The notes under the pieces: model-generated | What the model was told of the DNA's origin: nothing | Databases searched by the model: none | What the model saw: the letters and a program-made list of their open reading frames with translations, nothing else | Assembly: GCA_029262415.1 (NCBI GenBank) | Contig: JAJCZL010000037.1 | Coordinates: forward strand, 17,459-81,458 | DNA from: Deltaproteobacteria bacterium | Lineage (GTDB): Bacteria > Desulfobacterota > Binatia > UBA1149 > JAJCZL01 | Reading direction: 5' to 3' | DNA: 64,000 bases | Translations under genes and position numbers: made by a program | Part shown: piece by piece, positions 41,852 through 53,018 of the stretch | Layout of the letters: the number at the start of each line of letters is the position of its first letter | How positions within the stretch are numbered: position 1 is the first letter of the stretch

Positions 41852-44191
41852 GTGTACGAGCAACTCATCCGGTTCGTCATCCGGCGACCGATCGTTACGA
41901 TCCTCACCGTCGGTCTGGTGACTGCGCTATTTGCCGTCCAGATACCAACCATTCGTGTCGAAACCGACCTTGACGGTTTCATACCTGCCGACGACGACGC
42001 CGTTATAAACCAAGACTACATGGAGAGTGTGTTCGGCAGGCAGAGCTTGCTGCTGATCGTCATAAGAAACACCACCGACCCAGACGGTATCTACAACCCA
42101 CACACGCTTGGCCGACTGGCCGAGATCGGTGGTTGGCTCAGTACACGCAACGAATTTGAAACAGCGCTGACCTCGGACTTGCGTAGCCTCGCGACCGCGA
42201 ACGACATTCTGGCTGACGAAGACGGCTTGACCGTAAAGCCGTTCATGGAGTTTCCCCCCAAGACGCGCGAGGACGCCCTCGCCGTCAAGACTGCGCTCGA
42301 AAACAACGCGATATTCTACGGCACCCTTGCATCCGAAGACGGGCTCGCCGCGTTGATTCTCGTGCGCGAGTCCGTGCAAGGGAAAAGCGACCGCCCCTCT
42401 ACCTATTTCGGCGTCAAAGACTACCTCGATCAACTGCAGGCGTCCGGCGGCGACGAAAAGTACTTCATGGGCGGTCTGCCCGTCGTTCAGGGAGTGTTCG
42501 AAAAGTACATACCTGCCGAAGCGGTTCGCATGCTCCCTCTCGTACTCATCTTGATCGGGATATTTCTTTTTGTGGCGTTTCGTAGCGTACGCGGAGTGCT
42601 TATCCCAATGGCTATCCTCTTCTCCACCGAGTTATGGATGCTCGGGTTCCACGCAGCCTGCGATCGTCCGTTTTACACAATAAGCTCCATCCTTCCGGTG
42701 ATCATCGTCGCGATTGCCGTCGCCGATTCGATCCACTTGCTCGCGCGCTACTATGACGCGCAGCTCGAGTTTCCCGCACACGGTCGCGAATACATTGTCG
42801 CTTACACGATGCGCGAGATGGGCGGACCGATCCTGATGACGTCGATCACAACCGCGGTGGGGTTCCTATCGATGTACACGACGCGGATACCTCCGCTGCA
42901 GGACTTCGGGATCACCATCAGCTTCGGGATCATGGCGGCGTTGATTTTGACGGTGGTGTTGATTCCGGCCTTCCTCATGCTGATGCCGCTCAGGAGCAAA
43001 GAGTACGAAGCCGATCCCACAGGCGTAGGATCCGGGCCGATCCACGACTTCTTGACGGCTTCTACCCGTTGGGTGCTGCGCGCCCCTCGGCTCACCATTT
43101 TCGCGTTCGTGGCCTTAGTCGTCGTCACCGGGGCCGGCATCCCCTTTCTCAGCACCAACAGTGCACTCGTCAAGCAATTCAAGTCCGGCCACTTCCTCCG
43201 CGACGCAGACGCAGTCGTTAACCGACACTTCCCAGGCAGCTCGATCCTCGACCTCGTGGTCTGGGGCGAAGCAGACGGGACCATCAAAGAACCTGAGATC
43301 CTCCGACGCATCGACCGCTTCCAAACCGAGATCGAGACTATCCCAGGCGTCGGCGACAGCTTTTCGATAGCCGAGATGATCAAGCGGATGAACCGGATGA
43401 TGCACGGCGACGACCCGGCATTTGAGACCATCCCCGACAGCAAGGAACTCGTCGCACAATACCTGCTGCTCTATTCGATCTCGGCTGATCCTGGAGATTT
43501 CGACGACGTGGTCGACTACGGTTACCGCCATGCACGCGTGATGGTCTACCTGAACAATCCCGGGACACATCTCGCGCGTGAGGTCGAGGGCCGCGCGCGC
43601 GAACTGAGCACCAAGATATTCTCCGCGCTCGGACCTGTGCCGGTGCAAACGATTCTTGCCGGCTCAGCCTATCAATTCGGACACACCGAACACCACGTCG
43701 TCCGCGGTCAAGCCGGCACGCTCATCGTCTGTCTACCAATCATGCTGCTGCTGAACTGGCTGATGTTCCGCAGTAGGGTCATGGCGCTGATGTCCATCTT
43801 GCCCGTCACGATCAGTGTCATCGTGATCTATGGAAGTATGGCTTACGTGGGCCTTACGCTCGAGATCGCCAACGTCATGCTTGGCGGGATGGCGATCGGC
43901 ATCGGTGTCGACTTCGCGATCCACTACTTGTTCAAGTACCGCCTGTTCCGCAACCGCGGCCTCGATCACGAAGAGGCTGTGATCGCCACCTCCACAACCG
44001 CCGGTCGCGCGCTACTGTTCAATGCGATCGTGTTGTTCGCCGGCTTCTTGGTAATGCTGACGGCCCGCTTCAACCCGCAGATCAAACTCGGCTCGCTGGT
44101 GGCTGCCACCGTTCTGATCTGCTATGTCAGCACAATCTACCTGTTCCCCGTGCTGCTGCGCTCGGTGCCGGCAAAACGGTTTTCGGTATGA
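41852..44191 (+). CDS. RND superfamily (MMPL) transporter
   Basis: A 779-residue RND/MMPL transporter starting with a GTG. It has 12 predicted helices in two six-helix halves: RFVIRRPIVTILTVGLVTAL at the start, large periplasmic loops after helices 1 and 7, and sterol-sensing-like regions (VIIVAIAVADSIHLLARYY; IGIGVDFAIHYLFKYR) with the proton-relay Asp. This type is related to HpnN and MmpL proteins that export lipids, hopanoids or fatty compounds. Together with the LolA-like and barrel proteins it forms a probable trans-envelope export system controlled by the TetR regulator. Confidence 0.9.
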   Translation: MYEQLIRFVIRRPIVTILTVGLVTALFAVQIPTIRVETDLDGFIPADDDAVINQDYMESVFGRQSLLLIVIRNTTDPDGIYNPHTLGRLAEIGGWLSTRNEFETALTSDLRSLATANDILADEDGLTVKPFMEFPPKTREDALAVKTALENNAIFYGTLASEDGLAALILVRESVQGKSDRPSTYFGVKDYLDQLQASGGDEKYFMGGLPVVQGVFEKYIPAEAVRMLPLVLILIGIFLFVAFRSVRGVLIPMAILFSTELWMLGFHAACDRPFYTISSILPVIIVAIAVADSIHLLARYYDAQLEFPAHGREYIVAYTMREMGGPILMTSITTAVGFLSMYTTRIPPLQDFGITISFGIMAALILTVVLIPAFLMLMPLRSKEYEADPTGVGSGPIHDFLTASTRWVLRAPRLTIFAFVALVVVTGAGIPFLSTNSALVKQFKSGHFLRDADAVVNRHFPGSSILDLVVWGEADGTIKEPEILRRIDRFQTEIETIPGVGDSFSIAEMIKRMNRMMHGDDPAFETIPDSKELVAQYLLLYSISADPGDFDDVVDYGYRHARVMVYLNNPGTHLAREVEGRARELSTKIFSALGPVPVQTILAGSAYQFGHTEHHVVRGQAGTLIVCLPIMLLLNWLMFRSRVMALMSILPVTISVIVIYGSMAYVGLTLEIANVMLGGMAIGIGVDFAIHYLFKYRLFRNRGLDHEEAVIATSTTAGRALLFNAIVLFAGFLVMLTARFNPQIKLGSLVAATVLICYVSTIYLFPVLLRSVPAKRFSV

Positions 44192-44212
44192 GAACGGGCC
44201 GAAGACTTTTTC

Positions 44213-44233
44213 TCGGCTGACGCTCTCAGCCGA
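44213..44233. terminator. Hairpin at the convergent ends of the RND and PPOX genes
   Basis: TCGGCTGA at 44213-44220 pairs exactly with TCAGCCGA at 44226-44233 around a five-base loop. It lies at the 3' ends of two converging genes, where a shared terminator is expected, but no T-run follows on either strand. Confidence 0.35.
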
Positions 44234-44678
44234 TACGGCGGTGATCCCAACTCGAGATTTTCTCGGGTTGGAAGATCAACGCGAACCGTTTGCGAACCTG
44301 CGCGCGCACCATGTCTGCAACCACATCTTCTTCGGCGCCCATATACTTCGCCGAGTTCGCAACACCGATGCGATAACAAAGCTCTTGGTCGTCGACAACC
44401 TGATAGCGTCCGCGCATGAACACACCGCGGAGTTGGTTGTACTGGGTACCATCCTCGATCAAAGCCGAACCACGATCGTCGCGCTCGATGTTCTTGACCT
44501 TCTGCGAGGTCTTGTAGGTATGCATGTGAGCGAGCCCGTCGATCATCGAAAACCACATCGGCACCAGGTGCGGCCAGCCGTCGTGATTGATGGTTCCCAT
44601 GATCAAGGTTTTCGAACCAACGATATAGTCGAGTACCTCTTCGTCACTCAGAGCGATGGAAGATCTTTGATTTGCCAT
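44226..44678 (-). CDS. Pyridoxamine 5'-phosphate oxidase-like (PPOX class) protein
   Basis: I chose the ATG at 44678 (150 residues). The split-barrel core starts ALSDEEVLDYIVGSKTLIMG, then TINHDGWPHLVPMWFSMIDG and RDDRGSALIEDGTQYNQLRG. The last two are characteristic of the PPOX-class flavin/F420-binding group. An oxidoreductase role with FMN or F420 is likely, but the substrate is unknown. It is distinct from the PPOX-like protein at 8195-8671. Its 5' end lies close to the end of the acidic secreted protein gene, so a shared transcript is plausible. Confidence 0.82.
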   Translation of the reverse strand: MANQRSSIALSDEEVLDYIVGSKTLIMGTINHDGWPHLVPMWFSMIDGLAHMHTYKTSQKVKNIERDDRGSALIEDGTQYNQLRGVFMRGRYQVVDDQELCYRIGVANSAKYMGAEEDVVADMVRAQVRKRFALIFQPEKISSWDHRRIG

Positions 44679-44683
44679 TTCGC

Positions 44684-45334
44684 CTACCAATCCGCCGGAT
44701 CGTCGTAGAACTCGTCGAGGAACTCGTCACTGCCGCCGTTCTCTTCGCGGAAGTCTCCGTCCCAGTGCTCCCGGGCGGCCTCCTTCATGTACAGTTCCTC
44801 ATCGGTAATCGGAAGCGGCGGCTCCTCGCCACGGTCTTTGGCGTCGGTAGCGGCCTGCTGCGCGGCATTCTCTTCGGCTTGACGCTTGTGGCGTTCGTCG
44901 AGCAAAGGCGGCCGGACATCTGGAAAGTTCGGGTCAAGATACGGGTCGGGCAACGCCAAACCGAGCTCCGGCCTCGCCGCCGGAGACGGCAACGGCTTGA
45001 CGCCGTCGGTGGGCGGCAAGCCATCTATCCCGTCCTTTGCCTCGCCGCTCAGAATCGACTCGGGAGGCGGCTCATGCGGTCGCAACCTGTCCTTGCTCCA
45101 ATACATATCAGCCGCGGGATCTGCCGGTAACTCTTGGCGTGCATTGCCACGCGCCTGCCCGCGCTCGAGCGGTGCGCGCGTCGCACCGGTGGGACCGACC
45201 GGTAGGTTCTGTGCAGCGCCGCTGCCGCAAACTACCGACACCAGAAGCGCTGAAACGACCAGCGTCGCACCAAGCCCTGTGCAACTGCGGGTGCACCCGT
45301 GAGCGCGGGCAGGTCTAGATGACAATTGAGTCAT
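44684..45334 (-). CDS. Hypothetical secreted protein rich in Pro, Asp and Glu
   Basis: A 216-residue protein with a signal-like hydrophobic segment (GATLVVSALLVSVVCGSGAA) near residues 22-41. The remainder is disordered-looking: Pro, Glu, Asp and Ala dominate, with an acidic end (GDFREENGGSDEFLDEFYDD). No domain recognised. It overlaps the end of the Lrp-type regulator gene by 20 bases and almost abuts the PPOX gene, suggesting cotranscription. A role in the envelope is the only inference possible. Confidence 0.55.
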   Translation of the reverse strand: MTQLSSRPARAHGCTRSCTGLGATLVVSALLVSVVCGSGAAQNLPVGPTGATRAPLERGQARGNARQELPADPAADMYWSKDRLRPHEPPPESILSGEAKDGIDGLPPTDGVKPLPSPAARPELGLALPDPYLDPNFPDVRPPLLDERHKRQAEENAAQQAATDAKDRGEEPPLPITDEELYMKEAAREHWDGDFREENGGSDEFLDEFYDDPADW

Positions 45335-45890
45335 CGCTCCAATCGTCGCGCAGCATCCCGTGCTCCATGTTGAGGGGAAGGATGTAGTTGCGCATCACCC
45401 GAATAGGATGAATCAGCCGCATGGTCGAGACCTCGTCGATGATACCCGGCTTTTTATGGCGCTCTTCGAGTGCCGGGACGATTTGCTCCTGAAACTTCTC
45501 GATGATGTCGGCATCCGAGGTTCCATCGATGAGCATTACCAAAGCCACCCGCCCATCGACCTCGGCGACGTGCGACTCGTAGACCGATTGCGTGAACACT
45601 GTCGCAACTTTGGGCTCTTGTTCGACCACCTTCAAGAGCTGCTTTACCGTCACCCCGATTTTGCAGCGGATGATGTAGAGGTGACGACACAGATAGCGAC
45701 CGGTTCCCGCAGCAGACATGTCGATTTCGGCGAAGTAACGAAGCAATCCGTCGTCTTCCAGCCTTTGTCGCTTCTTTCCCACTGTCTTAGGCGAGATGCC
45801 CCTTTGCTCGGCCAGTTTATTGTCCGAGATCCTGGGGTTCCTGATCAGCGCCTTGGCTATTTTGACTTCCTGTTCGTCGAGATCCTTCAC
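45315..45890 (-). CDS. Lrp/AsnC-family transcriptional regulator
   Basis: I start at the GTG at 45890, preceded by AGAGG five bases upstream; the open frame reaches 46022 but the extra part is unlike the family. The HTH is EQEVKIAKALIRNPRISDNK and LAEQRGISPKTVGKKRQRLE. The C-terminal part is a RAM-like domain of about 110 residues. The gene is divergent from gltB, a classical Lrp target, so it probably regulates gltBD and itself. A candidate inverted repeat lies just upstream. Confidence 0.82.
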   Translation of the reverse strand: MKDLDEQEVKIAKALIRNPRISDNKLAEQRGISPKTVGKKRQRLEDDGLLRYFAEIDMSAAGTGRYLCRHLYIIRCKIGVTVKQLLKVVEQEPKVATVFTQSVYESHVAEVDGRVALVMLIDGTSDADIIEKFQEQIVPALEERHKKPGIIDEVSTMRLIHPIRVMRNYILPLNMEHGMLRDDWSDDSIVI

Positions 45891-45918
45891 CTGTGCCTCT
45901 TTTGGGTATTCACTGCCG

Positions 45919-45934
45919 AAATATCCTAATATTT
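45919..45934. promoter_or_regulatory. AT-rich inverted repeat between the Lrp-type regulator and gltB
   Basis: AAATAT at 45919-45924 and ATATTT at 45929-45934 form a perfect six-base inverted repeat with a four-base centre (CCTA). It is strikingly AT-rich for this genome and sits about 30 bases before the regulator's start, a good position for an Lrp/AsnC-type operator. Confidence 0.35.
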
Positions 45935-46047
45935 GGAGCGTAATGGCTAGTATACCCAGGTATCCGCCCGGGCGCCATTCTTCTTGACTCGGTTTTTGGC
46001 TTTGGCTACCTTTGGCGGTCACGCCTCCGCTAGGGGGCTACAAGACT

Positions 46048-49000
46048 ATGGCGCCCTTAGACACATACCGAACCAACACGATGGGTCCACTGTACGACCC
46101 CTCGACCGAGCACGACAGTTGCGGCGTCGGTTTCGTCGCCAATTCCAGCGGAGAGCACACCCACAAGGTCGTCCTCGACGGCATAGAGGCTCTCGAACGG
46201 CTCGAGCACCGCGGCGCCTGCGGCTGCGACCCCGAGTCGGGCGACGGCGCCGGCATCCTTATTCAGGTCCCGCACGGCTACCTCGAAGCGGCCTGCAGGC
46301 AAGACGACATTCGACTCCCCGAACGGGGAAGCTACGGCGTCGGGATGGTATTCCTCCCGCTCGACGAGGTGCTTCAAAGCCACGCGCGCGGCCTCCTCGA
46401 CTCTGCGGCCAAGGAACTCGGGCTCGACTGTCTGGGCTGGCGCGACGTTCCCGTCGATGAGGGCTACTGCGGTAAAATTGCACTGTCGGGTAAGCCCCAC
46501 ATCGCGCAGGTGTTCTATGCCCCCGCGGGCGACCCCTTGGACCAACACGACCTCGAGCGCCGCCTCTACATCATCCGCAAACTAGCTGAGAACACCACGA
46601 AAGCCGCAGCCGGCGTGTTGGAACGCGACTTCTACATCTGCAGCCTTTCGTGCCGCACCATCATCTACAAAGGGATGCTGATGCCGGAACAGCTCAAGGG
46701 GTTCTTCCCTGACCTGTCCGATCCTAGCTGCACGTCCGCCCTCTCGCTCGTCCACTCGCGCTTCAGCACCAACACGATGCCGAGTTGGCAGCTTGCACAG
46801 CCCTTCCGCTACCTAGCCCACAATGGCGAGATCAATACGGTTCGCGGAAACACCAACTGGATGAACGCCCGCGAACGGCTGTTCAAGTCCGACAGGTTCG
46901 GCGAATACATGCAGCGGCTCTTGCCGATCGTGCCGCCGCGACAAAGTGACTCTGCGGTGTTCGACAACGGCCTCGAACTGCTGTTCCAAACCGGCAGGAC
47001 ACTCGCCCACGCGGCGATGATGATGATCCCCGAGGCGTGGGAGAAACACGAATCGATGTCGGAGGAGAAGAAGGCGTTTTACCGCTACCACTCCTGCCTG
47101 CTCGAACCGTGGGACGGTCCGGCATCAATCGCGTTTACCGACGGCCGCTCAATCGGCGCTGTGCTCGATCGAAACGGACTGCGCCCCTCGCGCTACCTGG
47201 TCACCAAGGCCGGATACGTCGTCATGGCCTCGGAGACCGGCGTGCTCGACATCCCCGCCGAGGACATCGCATACAAGGGACGTTTGCAGCCGGGGCGTAT
47301 GTTCTACGTCGATCTGGAAAAACAGCGCATCATCGACGACGGCGAGATCAAGCACGAGATGGGTTCGCGCCGGCCCTACGGCGAGTGGCTGAAGGACAAC
47401 ATTGTCGAGATCCGTAGCCTTCCGGCAGCGAAGAAAGTGGCAGCGCATTTGACCGGCGAAGAGTTGTTCGTGCGCCAACGCGCCTTCGGCTTCACAACCG
47501 AAGATCTGCGCGTTCTGCTCGAGCCGATGGCGCTGAACGGCCAAGAACCCATCGGTTCGATGGGAACCGACACGCCGTTGGCCGTGCTCTCGAACAAGCC
47601 GCAGCTGATCTTCAATTACTTCAAGCAGCTGTTCGCGCAGGTGACCAACCCGCCCGTGGATCCGATCCGCGAGGATATCATCATGTCGGTCAACGTCACC
47701 ACCGGGCGACAGTCGAACCTCTTCGATGAAACACCGGACCACTGCCGTCAGCTGTCGCTGCCCAGCCCGGTTCTGACCAACGAGGAACTCGCACGCATCC
47801 GCGAGATCAAAACCAACGGCCTGAAGAGCGCGACGGTTGCCATCACTTTTCCAGCGAAAAGCGCTGAGAAAGGGCTCGACGCAGCGCTTACACGGATCTG
47901 CAACGAGGCGGTCGCCGCGATCGATGCGGGCGCGGAAATTTTGATTCTCTCCGACCGCGACGTCGATGCGCAAAACGCCGCTGTCCCCTCGCTGCTCGCA
48001 GTCGGTACCGTGCACCATCACTTGATCCGCGAAGGAAAGCGCACGCTCGCCGGCTTGGTTGTCGAGACCGCCGAGGCGCGCGAGGTGATGCACTTCTGTC
48101 TGCTTACCGGCTACGGCGCAGCAGCGATCAACCCGTACATCGCACTCGATACGTTGATCGAAAAGGCCAACGCCGGGCACCTTCACGGCCACAGCGCCGA
48201 AGAGGCGATCGAACACTACAAAAAAGCCATCGACAAAGGACTGGTTAAGACGATGTCGAAGATGGGTATCTCGACGCTCGCAAGCTACCGCGGCGCGCAG
48301 ATCTTCGAGTGTATCGGGCTGAACAGTTCAGTCGTCGAACGTTGTTTCACCTGGACGCCTTCGCGTATCGCGGGGGTCGGACTCGACGCAATCGCCAAGG
48401 ACGCCGAGTTCCGCCACGACTTCGCTTTCGGTCCCAAGGCCGCCGAGGTCGCGGGTCTGGACCCGGGAGGCCAGTACCACTGGCGTCGCCGCGGCGAGTA
48501 CCACCTGTTCAACCCCGAGACCGTCGCCAAGCTGCAACACGCGGTGCGTGCTTCGGTGCCCGAGGTCTACGCGCAGTACGCAAAGCTCGTCAACGACCAG
48601 AGCCGCAACCTCTGTACATTGCGCAGCATGCTCGAGTTTAAGCCTGCCGACCACCCCGTTGCTCTTGAAGAGGTCGAACCGGCTGTCGACATCGTTAAGC
48701 GATTCAAGACCGGCGCGATGTCGTATGGCTCCATTAGCGCCGACGCGCACGAGAACCTCGCGATTGCGATGAATCGCATCGGCGGTAAGTCAAACACCGG
48801 TGAGGGCGGAGAGGACCCCAAGCGATTCACTCCCGATACAAACGGCGACCTTCGCCGCAGCGCGATCAAACAAGTCGCATCTGGACGTTTCGGCGTAACG
48901 ATCAACTACCTGACCAACGCAGACGAGATTCAGATCAAGATGGCGCAAGGTGCCAAGCCCGGCGAGGGCGGACAACTGCCGGGTCACAAAGTCGATGAGG

Positions 49001-50598
49001 CGATCGCCAAGACACGCTACTCGACTCCAGGAGTGGGCCTGATTTCTCCGCCGCCCCATCACGACATTTACTCGATCGAGGATCTCGCGCAGTTGATCCA
49101 CGATCTCAAAAACGCGAACCCGAGCGCGCGCATCAGCGTTAAGCTGGTCGCCGAAGTCGGAGTCGGCACAATCGCTGCGGGGGTATCCAAAGCCAAGGCC
49201 GACGTGGTCCTGATCAGCGGCCATGACGGGGGCACCGGGGCATCGCCGCTGAGTTCGATCAAGCACGCGGGCGTGCCTTGGGAACTCGGCTTGGCCGAGA
49301 CCCAACAGGTGCTCGTAGGTAACGACTTGCGCAGCCGCATCCGCGTCGAGACCGACGGCCAACTCAAAACCGGCCGCGATGTAGCGATCGCGGCACTGCT
49401 CGGCGCTGACGAGTTCGGTTTTGCGACCGCCGCACTGGTGGCCTCGGGCTGTATCATGATGCGCAAGTGCCATCTGAACACCTGCCCGGTAGGTATCGCG
49501 ACCCAGGACAAGGTGCTGCGTGAGAAGTTCGCGGGCAAGCCCGAACACGTGATTAACTTCATGTTCTACGTGGCCGAAGAGCTGCGTACGATCATGGCCA
49601 TGATGGGTTTCCGCAAAGTCCAGGAAATGACCGGACGCTCGGACCGGCTGGTGATGTCACGTGCCGTCGACCACTGGAAGGCACGCCACCTAGACCTGTC
49701 GGCAATCCTTGCCAAGCCGGAGGCTGCGCCTGGGGTCGGCATCAGTGGAACCGGCAAGCAAGACCACGGCCTCGACAAGGCCCTGGACAACAAACTGATC
49801 GAGCTGGCCAAACCGGCGCTCGAAGAGCGCAAGCCGATCGAGGCAACGCTGCCGATCTCCAACATCAACCGTACGGTCTGCACGACTCTTTCGCACGAGT
49901 TGACCAAGCGTTACGGCGAAGAAGGACTTCCGCCCTACACAATCAAGTTTAACTTCGTAGGGTCGGCCGGCCAGAGCTTCGGTGCGTTCATGGCTAACGG
50001 AATCTCAGCGCGTATCGAAGGCGACGCCAACGACTATTTCTGCAAGGGCATGTCGGGCGGCCACGTCGTCATCGCGCCGCCGAAGAAGGCGACTTACAAG
50101 GCCGAAGACAACATCATTATCGGCAACGTCGCGCTATACGGCGCGACCGCCGGCGAAGTGTTTATCCGCGGACGCGCCGGCGAACGTTTCTGCGTGCGCA
50201 ACAGTGGAGCAACCACCGTCGTCGAAGGGATCGGCGACCACGGCTGCGAGTACATGACACGCGGCCTTGTGGTCTGCCTCGGTACCACCGGGCGAAACTT
50301 TGCTGCAGGGATGAGCGGCGGCGTGGCCTACATTCTCGACGAGGACGGGAGCTTCGCGAGCCGCTGCAACCTGGGCATGGTCGAGCTGTTCAAACTCAAG
50401 GACCAGAACGACCGGAACGACCTCCACCAACTCGTTCAGCGCCACCAGCAGTACACGGGAAGTCACGTCGCCGGGCGCTTACTCGCCGATTGGAACGGCT
50501 CATTACGCACGTTCGTCAAGGTCATGCCGACCGAGTACCGCAAGGTACTCGAGCAAATGCACCTGGATACCGAAGCAATGAACCTGGCTGCAGTCTGA
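46048..50598 (+). CDS. gltB: Glutamate synthase (NADPH) large subunit
   Basis: A 1516-residue protein with all GOGAT large-subunit domains. The N-terminal amidotransferase begins at the catalytic Cys in [12 protein letters not shown] (Cys25, which needs removal of the leader), followed by [17 protein letters not shown]. The central and FMN synthase domains contain [30 protein letters not shown] and the [3Fe-4S] motif [18 protein letters not shown]. The C-terminal GXGXG beta-helix region ends with GYA-type repeats. It makes two glutamates from 2-oxoglutarate and glutamine. I chose the ATG at 46048; a TTG at 46012 or an ATG at 46081 are alternatives. Confidence 0.95.
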   Translation: MAPLDTYRTNTMGPLYDPSTEHDSCGVGFVANSSGEHTHKVVLDGIEALERLEHRGACGCDPESGDGAGILIQVPHGYLEAACRQDDIRLPERGSYGVGMVFLPLDEVLQSHARGLLDSAAKELGLDCLGWRDVPVDEGYCGKIALSGKPHIAQVFYAPAGDPLDQHDLERRLYIIRKLAENTTKAAAGVLERDFYICSLSCRTIIYKGMLMPEQLKGFFPDLSDPSCTSALSLVHSRFSTNTMPSWQLAQPFRYLAHNGEINTVRGNTNWMNARERLFKSDRFGEYMQRLLPIVPPRQSDSAVFDNGLELLFQTGRTLAHAAMMMIPEAWEKHESMSEEKKAFYRYHSCLLEPWDGPASIAFTDGRSIGAVLDRNGLRPSRYLVTKAGYVVMASETGVLDIPAEDIAYKGRLQPGRMFYVDLEKQRIIDDGEIKHEMGSRRPYGEWLKDNIVEIRSLPAAKKVAAHLTGEELFVRQRAFGFTTEDLRVLLEPMALNGQEPIGSMGTDTPLAVLSNKPQLIFNYFKQLFAQVTNPPVDPIREDIIMSVNVTTGRQSNLFDETPDHCRQLSLPSPVLTNEELARIREIKTNGLKSATVAITFPAKSAEKGLDAALTRICNEAVAAIDAGAEILILSDRDVDAQNAAVPSLLAVGTVHHHLIREGKRTLAGLVVETAEAREVMHFCLLTGYGAAAINPYIALDTLIEKANAGHLHGHSAEEAIEHYKKAIDKGLVKTMSKMGISTLASYRGAQIFECIGLNSSVVERCFTWTPSRIAGVGLDAIAKDAEFRHDFAFGPKAAEVAGLDPGGQYHWRRRGEYHLFNPETVAKLQHAVRASVPEVYAQYAKLVNDQSRNLCTLRSMLEFKPADHPVALEEVEPAVDIVKRFKTGAMSYGSISADAHENLAIAMNRIGGKSNTGEGGEDPKRFTPDTNGDLRRSAIKQVASGRFGVTINYLTNADEIQIKMAQGAKPGEGGQLPGHKVDEAIAKTRYSTPGVGLISPPPHHDIYSIEDLAQLIHDLKNANPSARISVKLVAEVGVGTIAAGVSKAKADVVLISGHDGGTGASPLSSIKHAGVPWELGLAETQQVLVGNDLRSRIRVETDGQLKTGRDVAIAALLGADEFGFATAALVASGCIMMRKCHLNTCPVGIATQDKVLREKFAGKPEHVINFMFYVAEELRTIMAMMGFRKVQEMTGRSDRLVMSRAVDHWKARHLDLSAILAKPEAAPGVGISGTGKQDHGLDKALDNKLIELAKPALEERKPIEATLPISNINRTVCTTLSHELTKRYGEEGLPPYTIKFNFVGSAGQSFGAFMANGISARIEGDANDYFCKGMSGGHVVIAPPKKATYKAEDNIIIGNVALYGATAGEVFIRGRAGERFCVRNSGATTVVEGIGDHGCEYMTRGLVVCLGTTGRNFAAGMSGGVAYILDEDGSFASRCNLGMVELFKLKDQNDRNDLHQLVQRHQQYTGSHVAGRLLADWNGSLRTFVKVMPTEYRKVLEQMHLDTEAMNLAAV

Positions 50599-50638
50599 CC
50601 GTACAGACGCCTCGGTCGAGCAATACAACGGAACGAAG

Positions 50639-52093
50639 ATGGGCAAGACAACAGGTTTCATGGAGTACCAGCGCGAGACGCCGGGTCGGCGTCCCATCGA
50701 AGAGCGGTTGCACGACTATCGCGAGTTCGACGATAAGCCGACGAAAGATCAGCTCACCAAACAGGCGGCTCGCTGTATGGATTGCGGCGTTCCGTTTTGT
50801 CACAACGGCTGCCCGCTCGGCAACGTGATTCCTGACTGGAACGACCTCACCTACCACGGTGACATGCGTGCGGCGATCGACTCGCTGCACGCCACCAACA
50901 ACTTCCCGGAGTTCACCGGCCGGATCTGTCCGGCGCCCTGCGAAGAAGCCTGCGTGCTCAATATAAACGACGATCCGGTCACCATTAAGCTGATCGAGAA
51001 GAACGTCATCGACTTCGCCTGGGAACAGGGCTGGGTAAAACCGCACATAGCGGAGCACAAGACCGGCAAGAAAGTCGCAGTGGTCGGTTCGGGTCCCTCC
51101 GGCATGGCATGCGCCCAGCAGCTCGCACGTGCCGGACACGATGTCACGCTGTTCGAGCGCGCCGACCGTATCGGCGGCCTGCTGCGTTACGGCATACCCG
51201 ACTTCAAGATGGAGAAGCACTGCATCGACCGGCGGGTGGAACAGATGCAGGCAGAGGGCGTTACCTTTAGGACCAGCACGACCATCGGTAAGGACGTTTC
51301 CGTCGATCAGTTGAAGAAGGAATTTGACGCAGTTTCTCTTTGTTTGGGGGCTACCGATCCGCGAGACCTCCCGGTCGACGGGCGTAACCTCAACGGCGTG
51401 CACTTCGCGATGGAGTTCCTCCCTCAACAAAATGCACGTAACGCAGGCGACACCACACCGCCCGAGAAGTTCCTCAGCGCGAAGGGTAAACACGTCATCG
51501 TCATCGGTGGCGGCGATACCGGTTCGGACTGCATCGGCACCTCGAACCGTCAGGGCGCCAAGAGCGTCACCCAGATAGAGATTCTGCCCAAGCCCCCCGA
51601 GTCACGAACCGACGAGATGCCCTGGCCCTATTGGCCGATGATCTTCCGCACCTCGAGTTCACAAGAAGAAGGCGTCAAACGTGACTTCGCGATTTCGACC
51701 ACGCGCATCAGCGGTGAGAACGGCACCGTGAGGAAGCTGCACGCTGCCCGCGTAGAATGGAAGAAAGACGCAAACGGTCGCCCACAACTGACCCAGTTGC
51801 CCGGTAGTGAGTTCGAGATGGAGGCGGATTTGATCCTGCTCGCGATGGGCTTTCTAGGCCCCGAGCACCAGGGCCTGCTCGACGACTTAGGCGTCGAGTA
51901 CGACCAGCGCGGCAATATCAAATGCGACGCGAGCTACGCATCATCGGTACCGGGCGTCTTCGCCTGCGGCGATGCCCGGCGTGGTCAGTCACTGGTAGTG
52001 TGGGCGATCTGGGAGGGGCGCGAGTGCGCGCGCGGCGTCGATACTTTCCTGATGGGTGAAACCCGCCTCTCGACCAGCCCGCAGCTCACCTAA
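50639..52093 (+). CDS. gltD: Glutamate synthase (NADPH) small subunit
   Basis: A 484-residue NADPH-dependent iron-sulfur flavoprotein, partner of GltB. The N-terminus has two [4Fe-4S]-type cysteine clusters: [20 protein letters not shown] and [11 protein letters not shown]. An FAD site follows ([20 protein letters not shown]) and then an NADPH site ([20 protein letters not shown]), ending in [15 protein letters not shown]. It transfers electrons from NADPH to the large subunit. Gap to gltB is 40 bases, so the two form the gltBD operon. Confidence 0.95.
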   Translation: MGKTTGFMEYQRETPGRRPIEERLHDYREFDDKPTKDQLTKQAARCMDCGVPFCHNGCPLGNVIPDWNDLTYHGDMRAAIDSLHATNNFPEFTGRICPAPCEEACVLNINDDPVTIKLIEKNVIDFAWEQGWVKPHIAEHKTGKKVAVVGSGPSGMACAQQLARAGHDVTLFERADRIGGLLRYGIPDFKMEKHCIDRRVEQMQAEGVTFRTSTTIGKDVSVDQLKKEFDAVSLCLGATDPRDLPVDGRNLNGVHFAMEFLPQQNARNAGDTTPPEKFLSAKGKHVIVIGGGDTGSDCIGTSNRQGAKSVTQIEILPKPPESRTDEMPWPYWPMIFRTSSSQEEGVKRDFAISTTRISGENGTVRKLHAARVEWKKDANGRPQLTQLPGSEFEMEADLILLAMGFLGPEHQGLLDDLGVEYDQRGNIKCDASYASSVPGVFACGDARRGQSLVVWAIWEGRECARGVDTFLMGETRLSTSPQLT

Positions 52094-52130
52094 GCACCGG
52101 GGCAGCGACCGCCCGGCACTTTGTCGTACT

Positions 52131-53018
52131 ATGACACCCAAGCAACTGCTCAGCTTTCTCGGGGAATGCGGTTTCCGCTCGCACACCAGCGAAAGCGCGA
52201 TGTGGTACGAAGCCGGCCCGCGCTTTTGGCTTGCCAGCCCGAGCCACGAAGCGATCGATCCGCCCGTCACCGAGCAGCGCGAGGTCATGCGTGCGACCGG
52301 CGCGCTCGGGCTTCGCTACATGACTGTCGATAACGCAGAGCGCGCACGTAAGAGCTTTCAGATGGTCGCCTCCGGGTCCGACTACACGCTGGACAAACTG
52401 GCATCCAACGCTCGCAGCAAGATCCGTCGCGGCTTAAAGCGCCACGAGATTCGGCCGATCACAGGCGAGGAACTGAAGACTGCCGGCCGCGAAGCTTTCA
52501 CCGACACACTAGCCCGCCAAGACCGCGAGAAGACCTATCCGTTTGAGAAATGGCATCGCGTACTCGAAGCAGTCGATCGTGAACCAGGCGTCGAGATCTG
52601 GAGCGCCTGGTTCGAGGGGGAACTTGCGGCCTATCTGATGGTCTTTTTGATCGACGACGTCTGTGAGTTCTACCAGGCGCGCTCGCGCAACGCGCTGCTC
52701 AAGCACTACCCCAACAATGCGCTGGTCTACTACCTGACCGAAGAGATGCTCGTACGTCGCGGCCTGCGCCAAGTGACCTACGGCATCGAATCTCTCGAAG
52801 AGACAGAGTCAGTGGACTCCTTCAAGCTCTCGATGGGCTACGTCAAGAAACCTTTTGCACAAAAGATCGTCTTTCATCCCGCAATCGACACCGTGCTACG
52901 CATTCCGGGCGTCGTCCGCGGCGTCGAATGGATGGGAACCCGCGAGACTTCGGCCTCCTACTGGCGCAAAGCCTACGGCCTGCTCAACTTCGCGGGGCTT
53001 ACAGGCAAGCAGCCTTGA
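52131..53018 (+). CDS. GNAT-fold (FemAB/BioF2-like) acyl- or aminoacyl-transferase
   Basis: I chose the ATG at 52131 (295 residues). The middle part resembles GNAT/FemAB-like folds: a basic segment KLASNARSKIRRGLKRHEIR that is typical for FemAB-type tRNA- or acyl-CoA-binding proteins, followed by EIWSAWFEGELAAYLMVFL and KHYPNNALVYYLTEEML. The transfer reaction and substrate are unknown. Its stop overlaps the TTG start of an ATP-grasp gene, so both products are made together and may act in a two-step amide or peptide-forming process. Confidence 0.65.
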   Translation: MTPKQLLSFLGECGFRSHTSESAMWYEAGPRFWLASPSHEAIDPPVTEQREVMRATGALGLRYMTVDNAERARKSFQMVASGSDYTLDKLASNARSKIRRGLKRHEIRPITGEELKTAGREAFTDTLARQDREKTYPFEKWHRVLEAVDREPGVEIWSAWFEGELAAYLMVFLIDDVCEFYQARSRNALLKHYPNNALVYYLTEEMLVRRGLRQVTYGIESLEETESVDSFKLSMGYVKKPFAQKIVFHPAIDTVLRIPGVVRGVEWMGTRETSASYWRKAYGLLNFAGLTGKQP

